Shown piece by piece: positions 1 through 6,472 of a DNA stretch of 18,319 nt (position 1 is its first letter; each line of letters opens with the position of its first letter). The notes beneath the pieces are model-generated. The model saw only the letters and a program-made list of their open reading frames with translations, was not told where the DNA came from and made no database searches. The stretch is from the NCBI GenBank assembly GCA_964365905.1, contig CAYIRQ010000012.1:1-18319 (forward strand), read 5' to 3'. The DNA is from CAYIRQ01 sp964365905. GTDB lineage: Bacteria > Patescibacteriota > Gracilibacteria > Peribacterales > Peribacteraceae. The position numbers and the translations under genes were made by a program.

Positions 1-125
1 CCGAGCACGGCATCGGGAAGATGAAGATCTGGCGCATCTGTCGTGACCAATTCCGGGGACAGCGCAAGGATCACACGCTGATGTTCAAGAACATCGCCGG
101 ATTCCACAACCTGATGTTCGCCTGA
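1..125 (+). CDS. Transposase, IS5-like DDE_Tnp_4 type, C-terminal fragment (cut by window edge)
   Basis: The frame opening at base 3 reads 40 residues to a TGA at 123-125, beginning EHGIGKMKIWRICRDQFRG and ending in FHNLMFA. The pattern H-x-IG-x-MK-x(2)-R-I, then a basic run and a final hydrophobic segment with N, is the usual end of DDE_Tnp_4/IS5-related transposases, where the E of (V)EH is the last catalytic acid. Only this last part lies in the window, so the catalytic aspartates cannot be checked. No terminal inverted repeat can be assigned without the other end of the element. Family identification is from motif memory. Confidence 0.72.
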   Translation, partial: EHGIGKMKIWRICRDQFRGQRKDHTLMFKNIAGFHNLMFA

Positions 126-676
126 TGGGAGGGGTGAGGGGGAAGTGTGTCCTGCCCCCATTATTATTGCGCAAGAGGTCTATTGATCTTTGAACTGAAA
201 CTGTCCGCCAGAGAAAACCTTGAAATTGCCCGAAACGGCCAGTCGTCGGAGCTGCGACGGCTGGTGCCCCAAAAAATTTCAGCCGCCGCAGCCGGAGCCC
301 TCAAAATCTGTTCAAATTTTTGCGAGCGCACCCTGCCATCAAAAAAATACTTCATGCCGTCTTCCAGCAACACGGCTCTTTGCACTGTGTGCAGTACTGC
401 TCTCCATGTTCGTGCGCACTGCCGCTCATGCAACCCATGTTACAACATGAGGAACGAATGAGCTCCTGCTTCTCGCTTGATATCTTTCGTCGTTCATCGA
501 TATTCGTATGTTTCTGACAGTACTTTTTTCTCACAGAGGAGAGGCTGCATCCCTGCATCAGACAGACGGAACGATCTTTGTGCACGGCACCACCATACTC
601 CGTATTAAGGTGATTTCCCGAAAAAAGTGGACTTTCATGATCATCGAGCGGCAACCCTCACCGGCCAAACATCTGC
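126..676. other. Intergenic stretch without a supported gene
   Basis: Downstream of the transposase. Several open frames cross this stretch on both strands, but none has a recognisable domain, a convincing start or consistent coding composition. It does hold a strong stem-loop (251-292). It may contain the right end of the insertion sequence and remnants of whatever it landed in; I could not identify an inverted-repeat end. Confidence 0.5.
251..292. repeat. Stem-loop, 13-bp arms
   Basis: Bases 251-263 (GCTGCGACGGCTG) and 280-292 (CAGCCGCCGCAGC) are reverse complements at 12 of 13 positions, around a 16-nt loop that includes six A and three T. It lies about 125 nt past the transposase stop. 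It could be a transcription barrier for the IS or part of an IS end. No T-run follows, so a classical intrinsic terminator is unlikely. Confidence 0.55.
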
Positions 677-799
677 ATGGAGCTGCATGGGGAGAGCGAC
701 AACCTCGGTGCGACGAAGGATCATCGTGTTCTCTCCATCACGATCGCAGAGGTAGAAGGAGGAACGTCAATCTCGATCGGCGTCGGCGTGCAGGAGTAG
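677..799 (+). CDS. Possible small protein or C-terminal gene remnant, 40 aa
   Basis: A short open frame from ATG 677 to TAG 797-799 encodes a peptide that looks more protein-like than its surroundings. It has an alternating beta-type stretch (VLSITIAEVEGG, then TSISIGVGVQE) and third positions rich in C and G. An in-frame TGA lies shortly upstream (638-640), so the frame cannot extend far. The preceding bases in the other plus frame also read as plausible protein, so this could be the tail of a gene broken by a frameshift after IS insertion. No ribosome binding site or promoter is evident. I do not recognise a family. Confidence 0.25.
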   Translation: MELHGESDNLGATKDHRVLSITIAEVEGGTSISIGVGVQE

Positions 800-807
800 G
801 TAACGAC

Positions 808-1245
808 TTATTGGTACAGCCTCCGCACCTCGAAGAGGAGCCAGAATCCGATGAGGATTCCGAGGATGTTCCCGAGTGCGCCGGAGTACCCGAGGATGGC
901 GCCGATGAGAGCGGAAACAGCCATGAGCACGGTTGCGTAGAAAAGGTAATTCCAACCCTTCTTTCTTCGAGCTGACAAAGGTTTGAATGCGAAAATCTCG
1001 AGCACGGAGGAAATGAGTCCCGCAAGCAGAGAGATCACCATCGAGATCTGCACCATGCCCATGCCAACGAAAGAGAACGCGAACATCGAGCTGAGAATGC
1101 CGGCAGACAAGATTCCGAAGAGGCCAAGGATTCCGAAGATGAGCGCCAGCCACGGCGCAATCTTCGCGAGCGTCTGACGCGCGCTCTCGGGAAGATGCGG
1201 GGCTTTCGCAAAGAGCGGCACCATCCATGTTTCGAGCGCAGACAT
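808..1245 (-). CDS. Small integral membrane protein of unknown function
   Basis: 145 aa. After an amphipathic start (MSALETWMVPLFAKAPHLPE) there are about four membrane segments: IAPWLALIFGILGLFGILSAGIL, then FAFSFVGMGMVQISMVISLLAGLI, then LFYATVLMAVSALIGAILGYS and ALGNILGILIGFWLLFEV. A basic SARRKKG loop sits between segments 2 and 3, and the protein ends EVRRLYQ. I chose ATG 1245 because GGGA lies just upstream and the protein then starts at the conserved-looking part. An in-frame ATG at 1281 would add 12 polar residues. The next gene is divergent, 128 nt away. I recognise no family; small four-helix proteins like this are common as conserved hypotheticals in CPR genomes. Confidence 0.75.
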   Translation of the reverse strand: MSALETWMVPLFAKAPHLPESARQTLAKIAPWLALIFGILGLFGILSAGILSSMFAFSFVGMGMVQISMVISLLAGLISSVLEIFAFKPLSARRKKGWNYLFYATVLMAVSALIGAILGYSGALGNILGILIGFWLLFEVRRLYQ

Positions 1246-1312
1246 GTGTTTCCCGGCTTGCCGGGAGATACCGCTATCCATGGTGTGAGGGGGAAGAATC
1301 GCTCCCCACACT

Positions 1313-1341
1313 ATTCTGCATCGCAGCAAAGAACAATCCAA
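1313..1341 (-). promoter_or_regulatory. Possible promoter for the small membrane protein
   Basis: On the minus strand TTGGAT (1336-1341) is followed after 17 nt by CAGAAT (1313-1318), giving 3/6 and 4/6 matches to the -35 and -10 consensus. It would give a leader of about 60 nt to ATG 1245. The evidence is weak. Confidence 0.25.
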
Positions 1342-1373
1342 AGTGGAAATAAGAATTCTGGTACGCTGCGCAC

Positions 1374-1961
1374 ATGCAGTGGGCAGATCTGACACTGATT
1401 CTCGTGGCGCTTCTGACGCTCATCGTTCTCTTCACCTTCGTCGGAAGTCTCCTCGTGCTCGTTCCGTATGTCCCCACGCCGAAGGCCGTCGCTGCCAAAA
1501 TGGTGGAACTTGCGGGGCTCCACGGCGACGAAACGATTTATGACCTTGGGTGCGGGGACGGCCGGATCCTCATCGAGGCGAAGCGGAAATTGCCGGGAAT
1601 TCGCGCGATCGGCTATGAGCTCCCCATCGGCATCTATCTCCTTGGGCGACTGCGCGTTGCGCTTGCGGGTTTCGCGAAGAAATCACAACCCGGCGGGCGC
1701 ATCGAACTCCATATGCGCGATTTCTTTGGTGCGGATCTCAGAGATGCCGACGTCCTCTTCCTCTATCTCATTCCGGAAGTCTTCGCGCGGTTGGAGCAGA
1801 AATTGCAGCAGGAACTCCGTCCCGGCACGAAAATCATCTCCCACGGATTCTCGTTCCCGGGAAAAGAGCCGGAGAAAGTGGAGCGGTGTCCTCTCCCCTC
1901 GTGGCGACTCTTCTCGCCTTACGGCAAAGAAGGGCCGCGGATTTTTGTATATAGGTGGTAA
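1374..1961 (+). CDS. Membrane-anchored class I SAM-dependent methyltransferase (FAM173/ATPSCKMT-like)
   Basis: 195 aa. Residues 5-32 form one membrane segment (LTLILVALLTLIVLFTFVGS). A Rossmann methyltransferase domain follows. Motif I is IYDLGCGDGRILIEA (55-69), the acidic residue that binds SAM ribose is E82 in GYELP, and a hydrophobic strand with DADVLFLYLIPEV lies near 124-136. An N-terminal membrane helix, then YDLGCGDGR, then an 'LIPEV..LE.KL..EL.PG' strand-helix is the arrangement I know from the FAM173 protein-lysine methyltransferase family, so a protein substrate is possible. The substrate here is unknown. The 3' end overlaps the end of comEC by 43 nt on the opposite strand. A weak TGgTACGCT element ends 6 nt before ATG. 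Confidence 0.82.
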   Translation: MQWADLTLILVALLTLIVLFTFVGSLLVLVPYVPTPKAVAAKMVELAGLHGDETIYDLGCGDGRILIEAKRKLPGIRAIGYELPIGIYLLGRLRVALAGFAKKSQPGGRIELHMRDFFGADLRDADVLFLYLIPEVFARLEQKLQQELRPGTKIISHGFSFPGKEPEKVERCPLPSWRLFSPYGKEGPRIFVYRW

Positions 1962-3502
1962 AGAATGAGAAGGAGCAGAAGATAATATGCTCCCATCCAC
2001 CAAACACTGATTGAATACACTTTGAAAAGTGCGAACGATTGATTGCCGAGCACATGAGCAACGGAAAGAATGGCTTCGAGAGCGCCATAGGTGGGATAGC
2101 CAAGGAAGAATCCGAGTGGGAGAAAAAGGAAACTTGCGAAGACTGCGACGGCGCCGAGAAGCATTGCAATGGGTACGAATGGAGCAATCAGAATATTTGC
2201 GAGAGGAGCGATGAGAGAGAATTCCCCGAAGAGGAATGCGACAAAAGGCACTGCCATGATTTGCGCTGCGATCGTCATACGAAACGCCTCCCGCATCCCG
2301 AGAATATCCGGAATAAGTTTGGAAGGCTTCTCGAGGAATGGATTGAAGAATGAAAGTCCAAGAACGGAGAGGAACGAGAGCTGAAATCCCGCGTCGTACC
2401 ACAGGAGCTTCGGGTTCCACCCTGCCATGAGGCTCCCTGCGACGAGAATCGCAATGAGCGTGTGTCGCTCACGTCCCGAGTGGAGCGCGAGGAGACCGAG
2501 CCCGCCCATGATGGCCGCGCGGACGACGGAAGGAGAAGCGCCCACGAAGAGCGTGAATGCGGCAAGCGCAAGGAGCGACGGCAGGAATCGGAAGCGGAGA
2601 GGGAGGAAGAATAGCATCGCCGCAATGACCTCGAGCACAATCGCGACGTTTGCGCCGCTCACCGCGATGATGTGCGTGAGACCGGTCGCGCGGAAATCTT
2701 CAAGCACATGTTCCGGTAATCCTCTTCGGGAACCCGTGAGAAGTCCGGCAAGGAAGGAAGCATGCGGCTCGGGCATGATGCGATTGATCTGTGCTTCGAA
2801 GCGCTCACGAAGCTTGATCAGTGTTCCGAGCAAGGCAGAATCATGACCTGAGGAAAGCATTTGAACCTCGGCACGCGAGATGATGGCGTAGATTCCGTAC
2901 CGGCTGAGATAGCGATCGTATGCAAAATCATCGAATGGTTCGGGGTGTTCGAGGACGCCTTTGATCATCACTTCATCCCCATACTCATGCCGTGGCCACA
3001 GAGCGTAGTCGGTTGCGAGGATTTTGCCCTTCACAGGAATGTTGGTGTCACCCTGCCTGCCAGCCGAAGCCTCGGCGAAGGCTGGAGGAGCCCCTCGAAG
3101 AGGCGCATCTCGAAGGGCGAGGGACGAAACTTCCACCGTATACCTCGTCTTCATCGGTCTCCGATCCGGCGCGTCGACGATTCTTCCCCGCACCATCACT
3201 TCCTGCCCGTTCGCAAATGCTTCAATGTCGGTTGGTGTTGTAACATGCGTCGTCCGCGCAACACGAAGCAGTGCAAAAGAAGAACCTACCGCAACACAGA
3301 GCAGTATTCCCCCGAGGACATGTACTCTTGTACCGGTACAAGAGTACATGTGAAAAAGGAGTACAAGGAGTGCGAAGAAGACGAGGAAACCGAGGATAAG
3401 CCAAACTGCGATTGGATATTCCACTCGCTGCCACCACTGGAGCCCTCCGAGTGTCGCGAGGAAGGAGAGGAGAAGAGCGATGGTGAAGTGGGATCTCCGC
3501 AT
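1919..3502 (-). CDS. comEC: ComEC/Rec2-family DNA uptake channel, short form
   Basis: 527 aa membrane protein. Membrane helices occur near 6-22 and 30-50, and a third near 62-80. A soluble OB-like N-terminal domain (about 97-205, e.g. EVMVRGRIVDAP) precedes the polytopic competence domain. The signature TGLTHIIAVSGANVAIV lies near 270-287, after HASFLAGLLTGSRRGLP. It ends right after the last helices (YYLLLLLILYHLYTKIRGPSLP). The metallo-beta-lactamase-like C-terminal domain of full-length ComEC (B. subtilis about 776 aa) is therefore absent, as in some other CPR copies. ComEC forms the inner-membrane channel for single-stranded DNA in natural transformation. No other competence gene is visible here. 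Two in-frame repeat insertions are present: a perfect palindrome at residues 51-62 and a repeat-encoded stretch at about 132-151. Confidence 0.9.
   Translation of the reverse strand: MRRSHFTIALLLSFLATLGGLQWWQRVEYPIAVWLILGFLVFFALLVLLFHMYSCTGTRVHVLGGILLCVAVGSSFALLRVARTTHVTTPTDIEAFANGQEVMVRGRIVDAPDRRPMKTRYTVEVSSLALRDAPLRGAPPAFAEASAGRQGDTNIPVKGKILATDYALWPRHEYGDEVMIKGVLEHPEPFDDFAYDRYLSRYGIYAIISRAEVQMLSSGHDSALLGTLIKLRERFEAQINRIMPEPHASFLAGLLTGSRRGLPEHVLEDFRATGLTHIIAVSGANVAIVLEVIAAMLFFLPLRFRFLPSLLALAAFTLFVGASPSVVRAAIMGGLGLLALHSGRERHTLIAILVAGSLMAGWNPKLLWYDAGFQLSFLSVLGLSFFNPFLEKPSKLIPDILGMREAFRMTIAAQIMAVPFVAFLFGEFSLIAPLANILIAPFVPIAMLLGAVAVFASFLFLPLGFFLGYPTYGALEAILSVAHVLGNQSFALFKVYSISVWWMGAYYLLLLLILYHLYTKIRGPSLP
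3051..3125. repeat. Palindromic repeat inserted in frame in comEC
   Basis: CCAGCC (3060-3065) and GGCTGG (3080-3085) flank a GC-rich core containing AGCCTCGGCGAAGG. Next to it is a second dyad-like stretch with repeated CTCGAAG (about 3093-3118). On the comEC strand it encodes a low-complexity insert ending APPAFAEASAGRQ, placed between the beta strands of the N-terminal domain. The same peptide is, from memory, a recurrent repeat translation in CPR and some other genomes. Confidence 0.65.
3318..3351. repeat. Perfect 34-bp palindrome inside comEC
   Basis: Bases 3318-3334 are the exact reverse complement of 3335-3351, with no loop; the centre is ACCGGT. The palindrome breaks at the next pair (G/G). 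It is translated as comEC residues HMYSCTGTRVHV between two membrane helices. It directly abuts a stretch of GTACAAGGAG-like short repeats. Confidence 0.95.
3354..3396. repeat. Degenerate 9-nt repeat tract (copy a)
   Basis: Minus-strand reading contains CTTCTTCGCACTCCTTGTACT, near-repeats of a TTCGTACTC unit. It encodes the second membrane helix of ComEC (LGFLVFFALLVLLF). The same units recur at 6416-6460 and 7056-7104. Confidence 0.5.
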
Positions 3503-3512
3503 AAAGGGTGGA

Positions 3513-3521
3513 ATTGTAGCA
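3513..3521 (-). promoter_or_regulatory. Extended -10 promoter of comEC
   Basis: TGcTACAAT on the minus strand, ending 10 nt before the comEC ATG (3500-3502). A transcription start about 7 nt downstream would leave a leader of roughly 3 nt. No Shine-Dalgarno sequence is present. Confidence 0.5.
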
Positions 3522-3567
3522 CGAAGAAAAACCCCACATCGAAGGAGCCCATACTTCCATCAGTACT

Positions 3568-4110
3568 CTACTCTATTTCCATACCATCGACTGGGGTGCC
3601 TGTGCCCAAGAAGATCGCAAGGCACATCCCACTAGGGGAACATGAACCAGAGCAACACACACCATCAGACGCGCATGACTCACCGGCATTTTTGCAACAT
3701 TGACCTGCCGGTCCCCCAAAACCCCCTCCAGGCTCGCATGTCTCACCCCTACAACAATCAGTATTGGAAGCACACTCTCCCCCTGTTGTACTCGAGCTGC
3801 ATTCTTTGCATGCACCTCCCCTACACTGCAAATCATTGCAACATTCACCGTCGCTGGCACACTCGCCGCCGACAGCATCGCACATGCGGCATTCGCCGCT
3901 TGCGCCCAGACAATCACAACCTTTCGCTTCGTACGAGCCTGAAAGGACCGCAGTGCTGCAGATGCTCCCTTCTCCTCCACATTGAAGACCATTGCATGGA
4001 TTGCCGACGAGAGCAGCCGGAAGCGTTGCGCCAAAGTTTTGAGACGCGAGAAACAACCATCCGACGCCTACGCCCGCGAGAAGAAACATCGAGAGAACGA
4101 ACGTCTTCAT
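3568..4110 (-). CDS. Secreted cysteine-rich protein with three CC-type repeats
   Basis: 180 aa. It has an N-terminal signal or anchor (MKTFVLSMFLLAGVGVGWLFLA), then about 155 residues with 24 cysteines, an even number allowing up to 12 disulfides. Three repeats share G-(G/E)-(E/S)-C-A-S-x3-C-C: residues 81-104 (C-x5-CC-x4-C-x4-C-x2-C), 110-139 (C-x5-CC-x4-C-x12-CC) and 143-163 (C-x5-CC-x3-C-x5-C). The spacing resembles small disulfide-knot modules (knottin- or Dickkopf-like), but I cannot assign a family. The N-terminal half has further pairs (CDC, CRMC). The tail LAIFLGTGTPVDGMEIE is uncharged until the end. The start lies 33 nt after the proS stop and no -10 precedes it, so it is probably co-transcribed with proS. 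Its role is unknown; being exported and disulfide-rich, it may act at the cell surface or on a host or neighbour. Confidence 0.8.
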   Translation of the reverse strand: MKTFVLSMFLLAGVGVGWLFLASQNFGATLPAALVGNPCNGLQCGGEGSICSTAVLSGSYEAKGCDCLGASGECRMCDAVGGECASDGECCNDLQCRGGACKECSSSTTGGECASNTDCCRGETCEPGGGFGGPAGQCCKNAGESCASDGVCCSGSCSPSGMCLAIFLGTGTPVDGMEIE

Positions 4111-4111
4111 C

Positions 4112-4137
4112 CGTACATGAACGGTACGCCCCCCCCC
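4112..4137. other. Small inverted repeat and nine-C homopolymer between proS and the Cys-rich gene
   Basis: CGTAC ... GTACG form a short dyad directly upstream of the Cys-rich ATG, followed by a run of nine C at about 4129-4137. The run is a likely site for sequencing error or slippage. It lies between genes, so it does not affect either frame. Confidence 0.4.
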
Positions 4138-4143
4138 AGAGAG

Positions 4144-5886
4144 TCAAGAGCCAGTCTTCAGATTCTTCAAAATCTCCTCCACTTCCGCGACCGACCCGGG
4201 AACAAAAATATCCTGCAGTTCCCCGCGAGGAACGATCTTGCTCTCTTTCTCGCTCCTCTTCTTCCACTCAATGCCTTCTTCCTTCAGGGTCCGTGCGCTC
4301 ACAATGATGCGGTGCGGGATGCCGATCAGGTCGGCATCGGCGAGCTTCTCGCCCGCTGTCGCATCCATGCGATCATCAAAGAGCGTGTCGATCCCCATTT
4401 CCCAGAGTCCTTCGTAGAGTGTTTCCGCTTCCTGCAGCACTTCTTTCTCTTTGCCGAGCACGATGAGGTGCGCAACGAAGGGGGCAATCGCTTCGGGCCA
4501 GATGATGCCCTTACTATCATGCGAGACCTCGACCGCCGCCGCCATCACGCGTGACATTCCGATGCCATAGCATCCCATGATGAGGGGTTTCCTCTTGCCA
4601 TCTTCATCCGTGAACTGGGCTTTCATTTTTTCGGAGTACACCGTTCCCAACTTAAACACATGGCCCAGCTCGATGGCACTCTCTTTGCGCAGAGCATCTT
4701 TGCAGTGCGAACATTGATCCCCTTCACTCACGGCACGGACATCGACGAATGGAGGCACAGGAAAATCGCGATCAAAGTTCACGTTGACGTTGTGATAGTT
4801 CGTGCGATTGGCACCAGCTTCAAAGTTCGTCCGATCCTCACAGGTCAGATCTGCAACCACTTTCACGCTCTTCGGGAGTCCCACGGGTCCCGCATACCCC
4901 ACGTCCGCCCCTGTCACTTTCTTCACGACCTCCGCTGTCGCGAGGGAAAGATTGAGGCACCCAAGGTAATTCTTGAGCTTCGTTTCGCTGATATTGTAAT
5001 CCCCACGCACCATAACCGCGACGACATCCTTATCTGCCTGGAAGAGCAGCGTCCTCGTCGTCTGATGCACTTCGAGTCCCAGAAACTTCGCGAGGGGCGC
5101 GACCCCGATGAGCCCCTTCCCTTCCACTGCTTCCATGGGATTCATCTTTTTTTCCTGCGGATATTTCTTGAACCGGGAAGTCGCCTTCTCGACATTCGCT
5201 TTGTAGTCGCAACTGTCACAGACGAAGATTGTGTCTTCGCCGGCATCCGCGATCACCATGAATTCCTCCGAGGCATCGCCGCCGATTGTACCGCTATCGG
5301 CCTGCACGACCATCATCGGGAGACCGATGCGCTCAAAGATCGCGTGGTACGCATCACGCATGATCTGAAAACTCTCTTCCAGTCCCGCCTCATCGCGATC
5401 GAAACTGTAGGCATCCTGCATGAGGAACTCGCGCGTGCGGAGGAGTCCTCCGGAGACGCGGATTTCATCGCGGTACTTCCACTGGTCCTGGTTCAGGATG
5501 ACGGGGAGATCGCGATAACTCTTGATGTACGTTCGCGCGAGGTCAGTGACGGTTTCCTCATGCGTGGGCGCGATGACGTATGCGCCGCCACGGCGGGATT
5601 CGAAACCGGCGAGGACGTCCACTTTCGTGAGCCGGCCCGTTTCCGCCCAGAGCGACGCAGGATGAATGAGCGGCATGAGGAGATGCTGCACGCCGCGTTG
5701 GCCGAGTTCTTCACGGATGATTGCATCGATTCTCTGGAGGACCAGGAATCCGAGCGGAAGAAAAGAATAAATGCCCGCTGCCGTTTGGTGAATAAACCCA
5801 CCCTGCAGGAGAAGTCTGTGACTCGCGATGTTCGCATCCTTGGGAACCTCCTTTGAAGTTTTGCCGAAGAGCTGGCTGTAGCGCAT
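4144..5886 (-). CDS. proS: Prolyl-tRNA synthetase, bacterial type with editing domain
   Basis: 580 aa, about the usual length for bacterial ProS. It charges tRNA-Pro with proline. Class II motif 2 is YRDEIRVSGGLLRTREFLMQ (138-157), and motif 3 is GCYGIGMSR (about 438-446). The insertion between them (about 225-385, with GVAPLAKFLGLEVHQTTRTL and VRGDYNISETKLKN) is the YbaK-like editing domain that clears Ala-tRNA-Pro. The C-terminal anticodon-binding domain contains DLIGIPHRIIVSARTL. I start it at ATG 5886 (MRYSQLFGKT), the conserved beginning. An earlier in-frame ATG would only translate the repeat element upstream. TGcTACACT ends 8 nt before this ATG. Confidence 0.96.
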   Translation of the reverse strand: MRYSQLFGKTSKEVPKDANIASHRLLLQGGFIHQTAAGIYSFLPLGFLVLQRIDAIIREELGQRGVQHLLMPLIHPASLWAETGRLTKVDVLAGFESRRGGAYVIAPTHEETVTDLARTYIKSYRDLPVILNQDQWKYRDEIRVSGGLLRTREFLMQDAYSFDRDEAGLEESFQIMRDAYHAIFERIGLPMMVVQADSGTIGGDASEEFMVIADAGEDTIFVCDSCDYKANVEKATSRFKKYPQEKKMNPMEAVEGKGLIGVAPLAKFLGLEVHQTTRTLLFQADKDVVAVMVRGDYNISETKLKNYLGCLNLSLATAEVVKKVTGADVGYAGPVGLPKSVKVVADLTCEDRTNFEAGANRTNYHNVNVNFDRDFPVPPFVDVRAVSEGDQCSHCKDALRKESAIELGHVFKLGTVYSEKMKAQFTDEDGKRKPLIMGCYGIGMSRVMAAAVEVSHDSKGIIWPEAIAPFVAHLIVLGKEKEVLQEAETLYEGLWEMGIDTLFDDRMDATAGEKLADADLIGIPHRIIVSARTLKEEGIEWKKRSEKESKIVPRGELQDIFVPGSVAEVEEILKNLKTGS

Positions 5887-5894
5887 TGTAATGC

Positions 5895-5903
5895 AGTGTA
5901 GCA
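5895..5903 (-). promoter_or_regulatory. Extended -10 promoter of proS, partly supplied by a repeat
   Basis: TGcTACACT on the minus strand ends 8 nt before the proS ATG. Its TGCTAC half is the outer arm of the 57-bp double-hairpin element. The same nonamer precedes the FtsX-like gene. Confidence 0.45.
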
Positions 5904-5954
5904 CGGCCATCCTGGCCGTGACCTTGTTTTCCACGGGCAAGATGCCCGTGCTAC
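5898..5954. repeat. 57-bp double-hairpin palindromic element
   Basis: The outer arms GTAGCAC (5898-5904) and GTGCTAC (5948-5954) are exact reverse complements. Inside are two hairpins, CACGGCCA-TCC-TGGCCGTG and CACGGGCA-AGA-TGCCCGTG, separated by ACCTTGTTTTC. It fills the gap between the PAP2 gene and proS, contributes the TAG stop of the PAP2 gene and the start of the proS -10 element. From memory it belongs to a REP-like family found in several unrelated genomes. Confidence 0.8.
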
Positions 5955-6373
5955 GTCAACCAAATGCCCACCCACGTCACCACCGCCCCAAACACAATGC
6001 CACCCAGAACCTCCACAAACGTATGTCCGAGCTGCGTCGTGAAATGCTGGAAGCTCTGGAGACGATTGAGCATTTCGGCCTGCAGCCCGAGTTCTCTGCG
6101 CGCATGGAATGCGTCGTACCAGACGACCGATGCGAAAACGACACTGATCGCGAACTCAACGGATTCGACGCCCATCTTGCGACCAACAATAATGAGGAGG
6201 GAGGTGACAAAGGCAGAATGGGAGCTCGGGAAACCACCCGCATGGAAAAAGTGATCATAGGCGAAGGATCCCCGCTTCACCGATTCCACGGTGAGCTTCA
6301 CGACTTCGCAGAGAACGAGGACGACGACCGGGATGAGGAAGAGATAGGTGGAGAGGAGGGAGTGGAGGGACAT
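5951..6373 (-). CDS. Divergent PAP2-family membrane protein (YuiD-like)
   Basis: 140 aa, close to the 158 aa of B. subtilis YuiD. Family signatures are in order: a first helix (LFLIPVVVLVLCEVVKLTVE), HAGGFPSSHSAFVTSL (44-59), then VVWYDAFHARRELGLQAEMLNRL (83-105), and GHTFVEVLGGIVFGAVVTWVGIWL at the end. The SSHS and R residues match the phosphatase-like site of divergent PAP2 proteins, whose substrate (probably a lipid phosphate) is not established. The start ATG 6373 gives the normal family N-terminus. No SD is present. Its TAG stop comes from the repeat element downstream. It is divergent from rnhA with about 100 nt between. Confidence 0.88.
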   Translation of the reverse strand: MSLHSLLSTYLFLIPVVVLVLCEVVKLTVESVKRGSFAYDHFFHAGGFPSSHSAFVTSLLIIVGRKMGVESVEFAISVVFASVVWYDAFHARRELGLQAEMLNRLQSFQHFTTQLGHTFVEVLGGIVFGAVVTWVGIWLT

Positions 6374-6415
6374 TAGGGAGAAGCATACACCAGCCAGGGG
6401 ATTCCGAGGAACAAG

Positions 6416-6460
6416 TTCTTCGTCGGTTTCTTCGGACTCTTCGGACTCCTCGGTTTCTTG
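6416..6460. repeat. Degenerate 9-nt repeat tract (copy b)
   Basis: Plus-strand units TTCGGACTC occur twice in tandem, flanked by CGTCGGTTTC and CTCGGTTTCTTG. It lies in the divergent space between the PAP2 gene and rnhA, just before the rnhA start. It shares its CCTCGGTTTC block with the tract at 3354-3396. Confidence 0.5.
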
Positions 6461-6466
6461 TATGAT
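6461..6466 (+). promoter_or_regulatory. -10 box of rnhA
   Basis: TATGAT (5/6 match to TATAAT) ends exactly 6 nt before GTG 6473. This matches the start-proximal placement seen at other genes here and is the reason for choosing the GTG start. Confidence 0.4.
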
Positions 6467-6472
6467 CACCCC

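Noticed and set aside
352..654. Minus-strand 100-codon frame rich in cysteine
   Set aside because: It has no signal peptide or repeat spacing, overlaps equally long frames on the other strand, and its composition looks random. Similarity to the real Cys-rich gene is only in residue content.
508..975. Plus-strand 155-codon frame
   Set aside because: Its second half is antisense to the well-supported membrane protein at 808-1245 and is a run of charged residues typical of an antisense shadow.
3573..4034. Second minus-strand frame of 153 codons over the Cys-rich gene
   Set aside because: It is a frame-shifted shadow with no domain; the signal peptide and cysteine repeats are all in the other frame.
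5887..5940. Longer N-terminus for proS
   Set aside because: The extra 18 residues are a translation of the double-hairpin repeat; ProS homologues begin at MRYSQLFGKT and the -10 box would lie inside the coding part.
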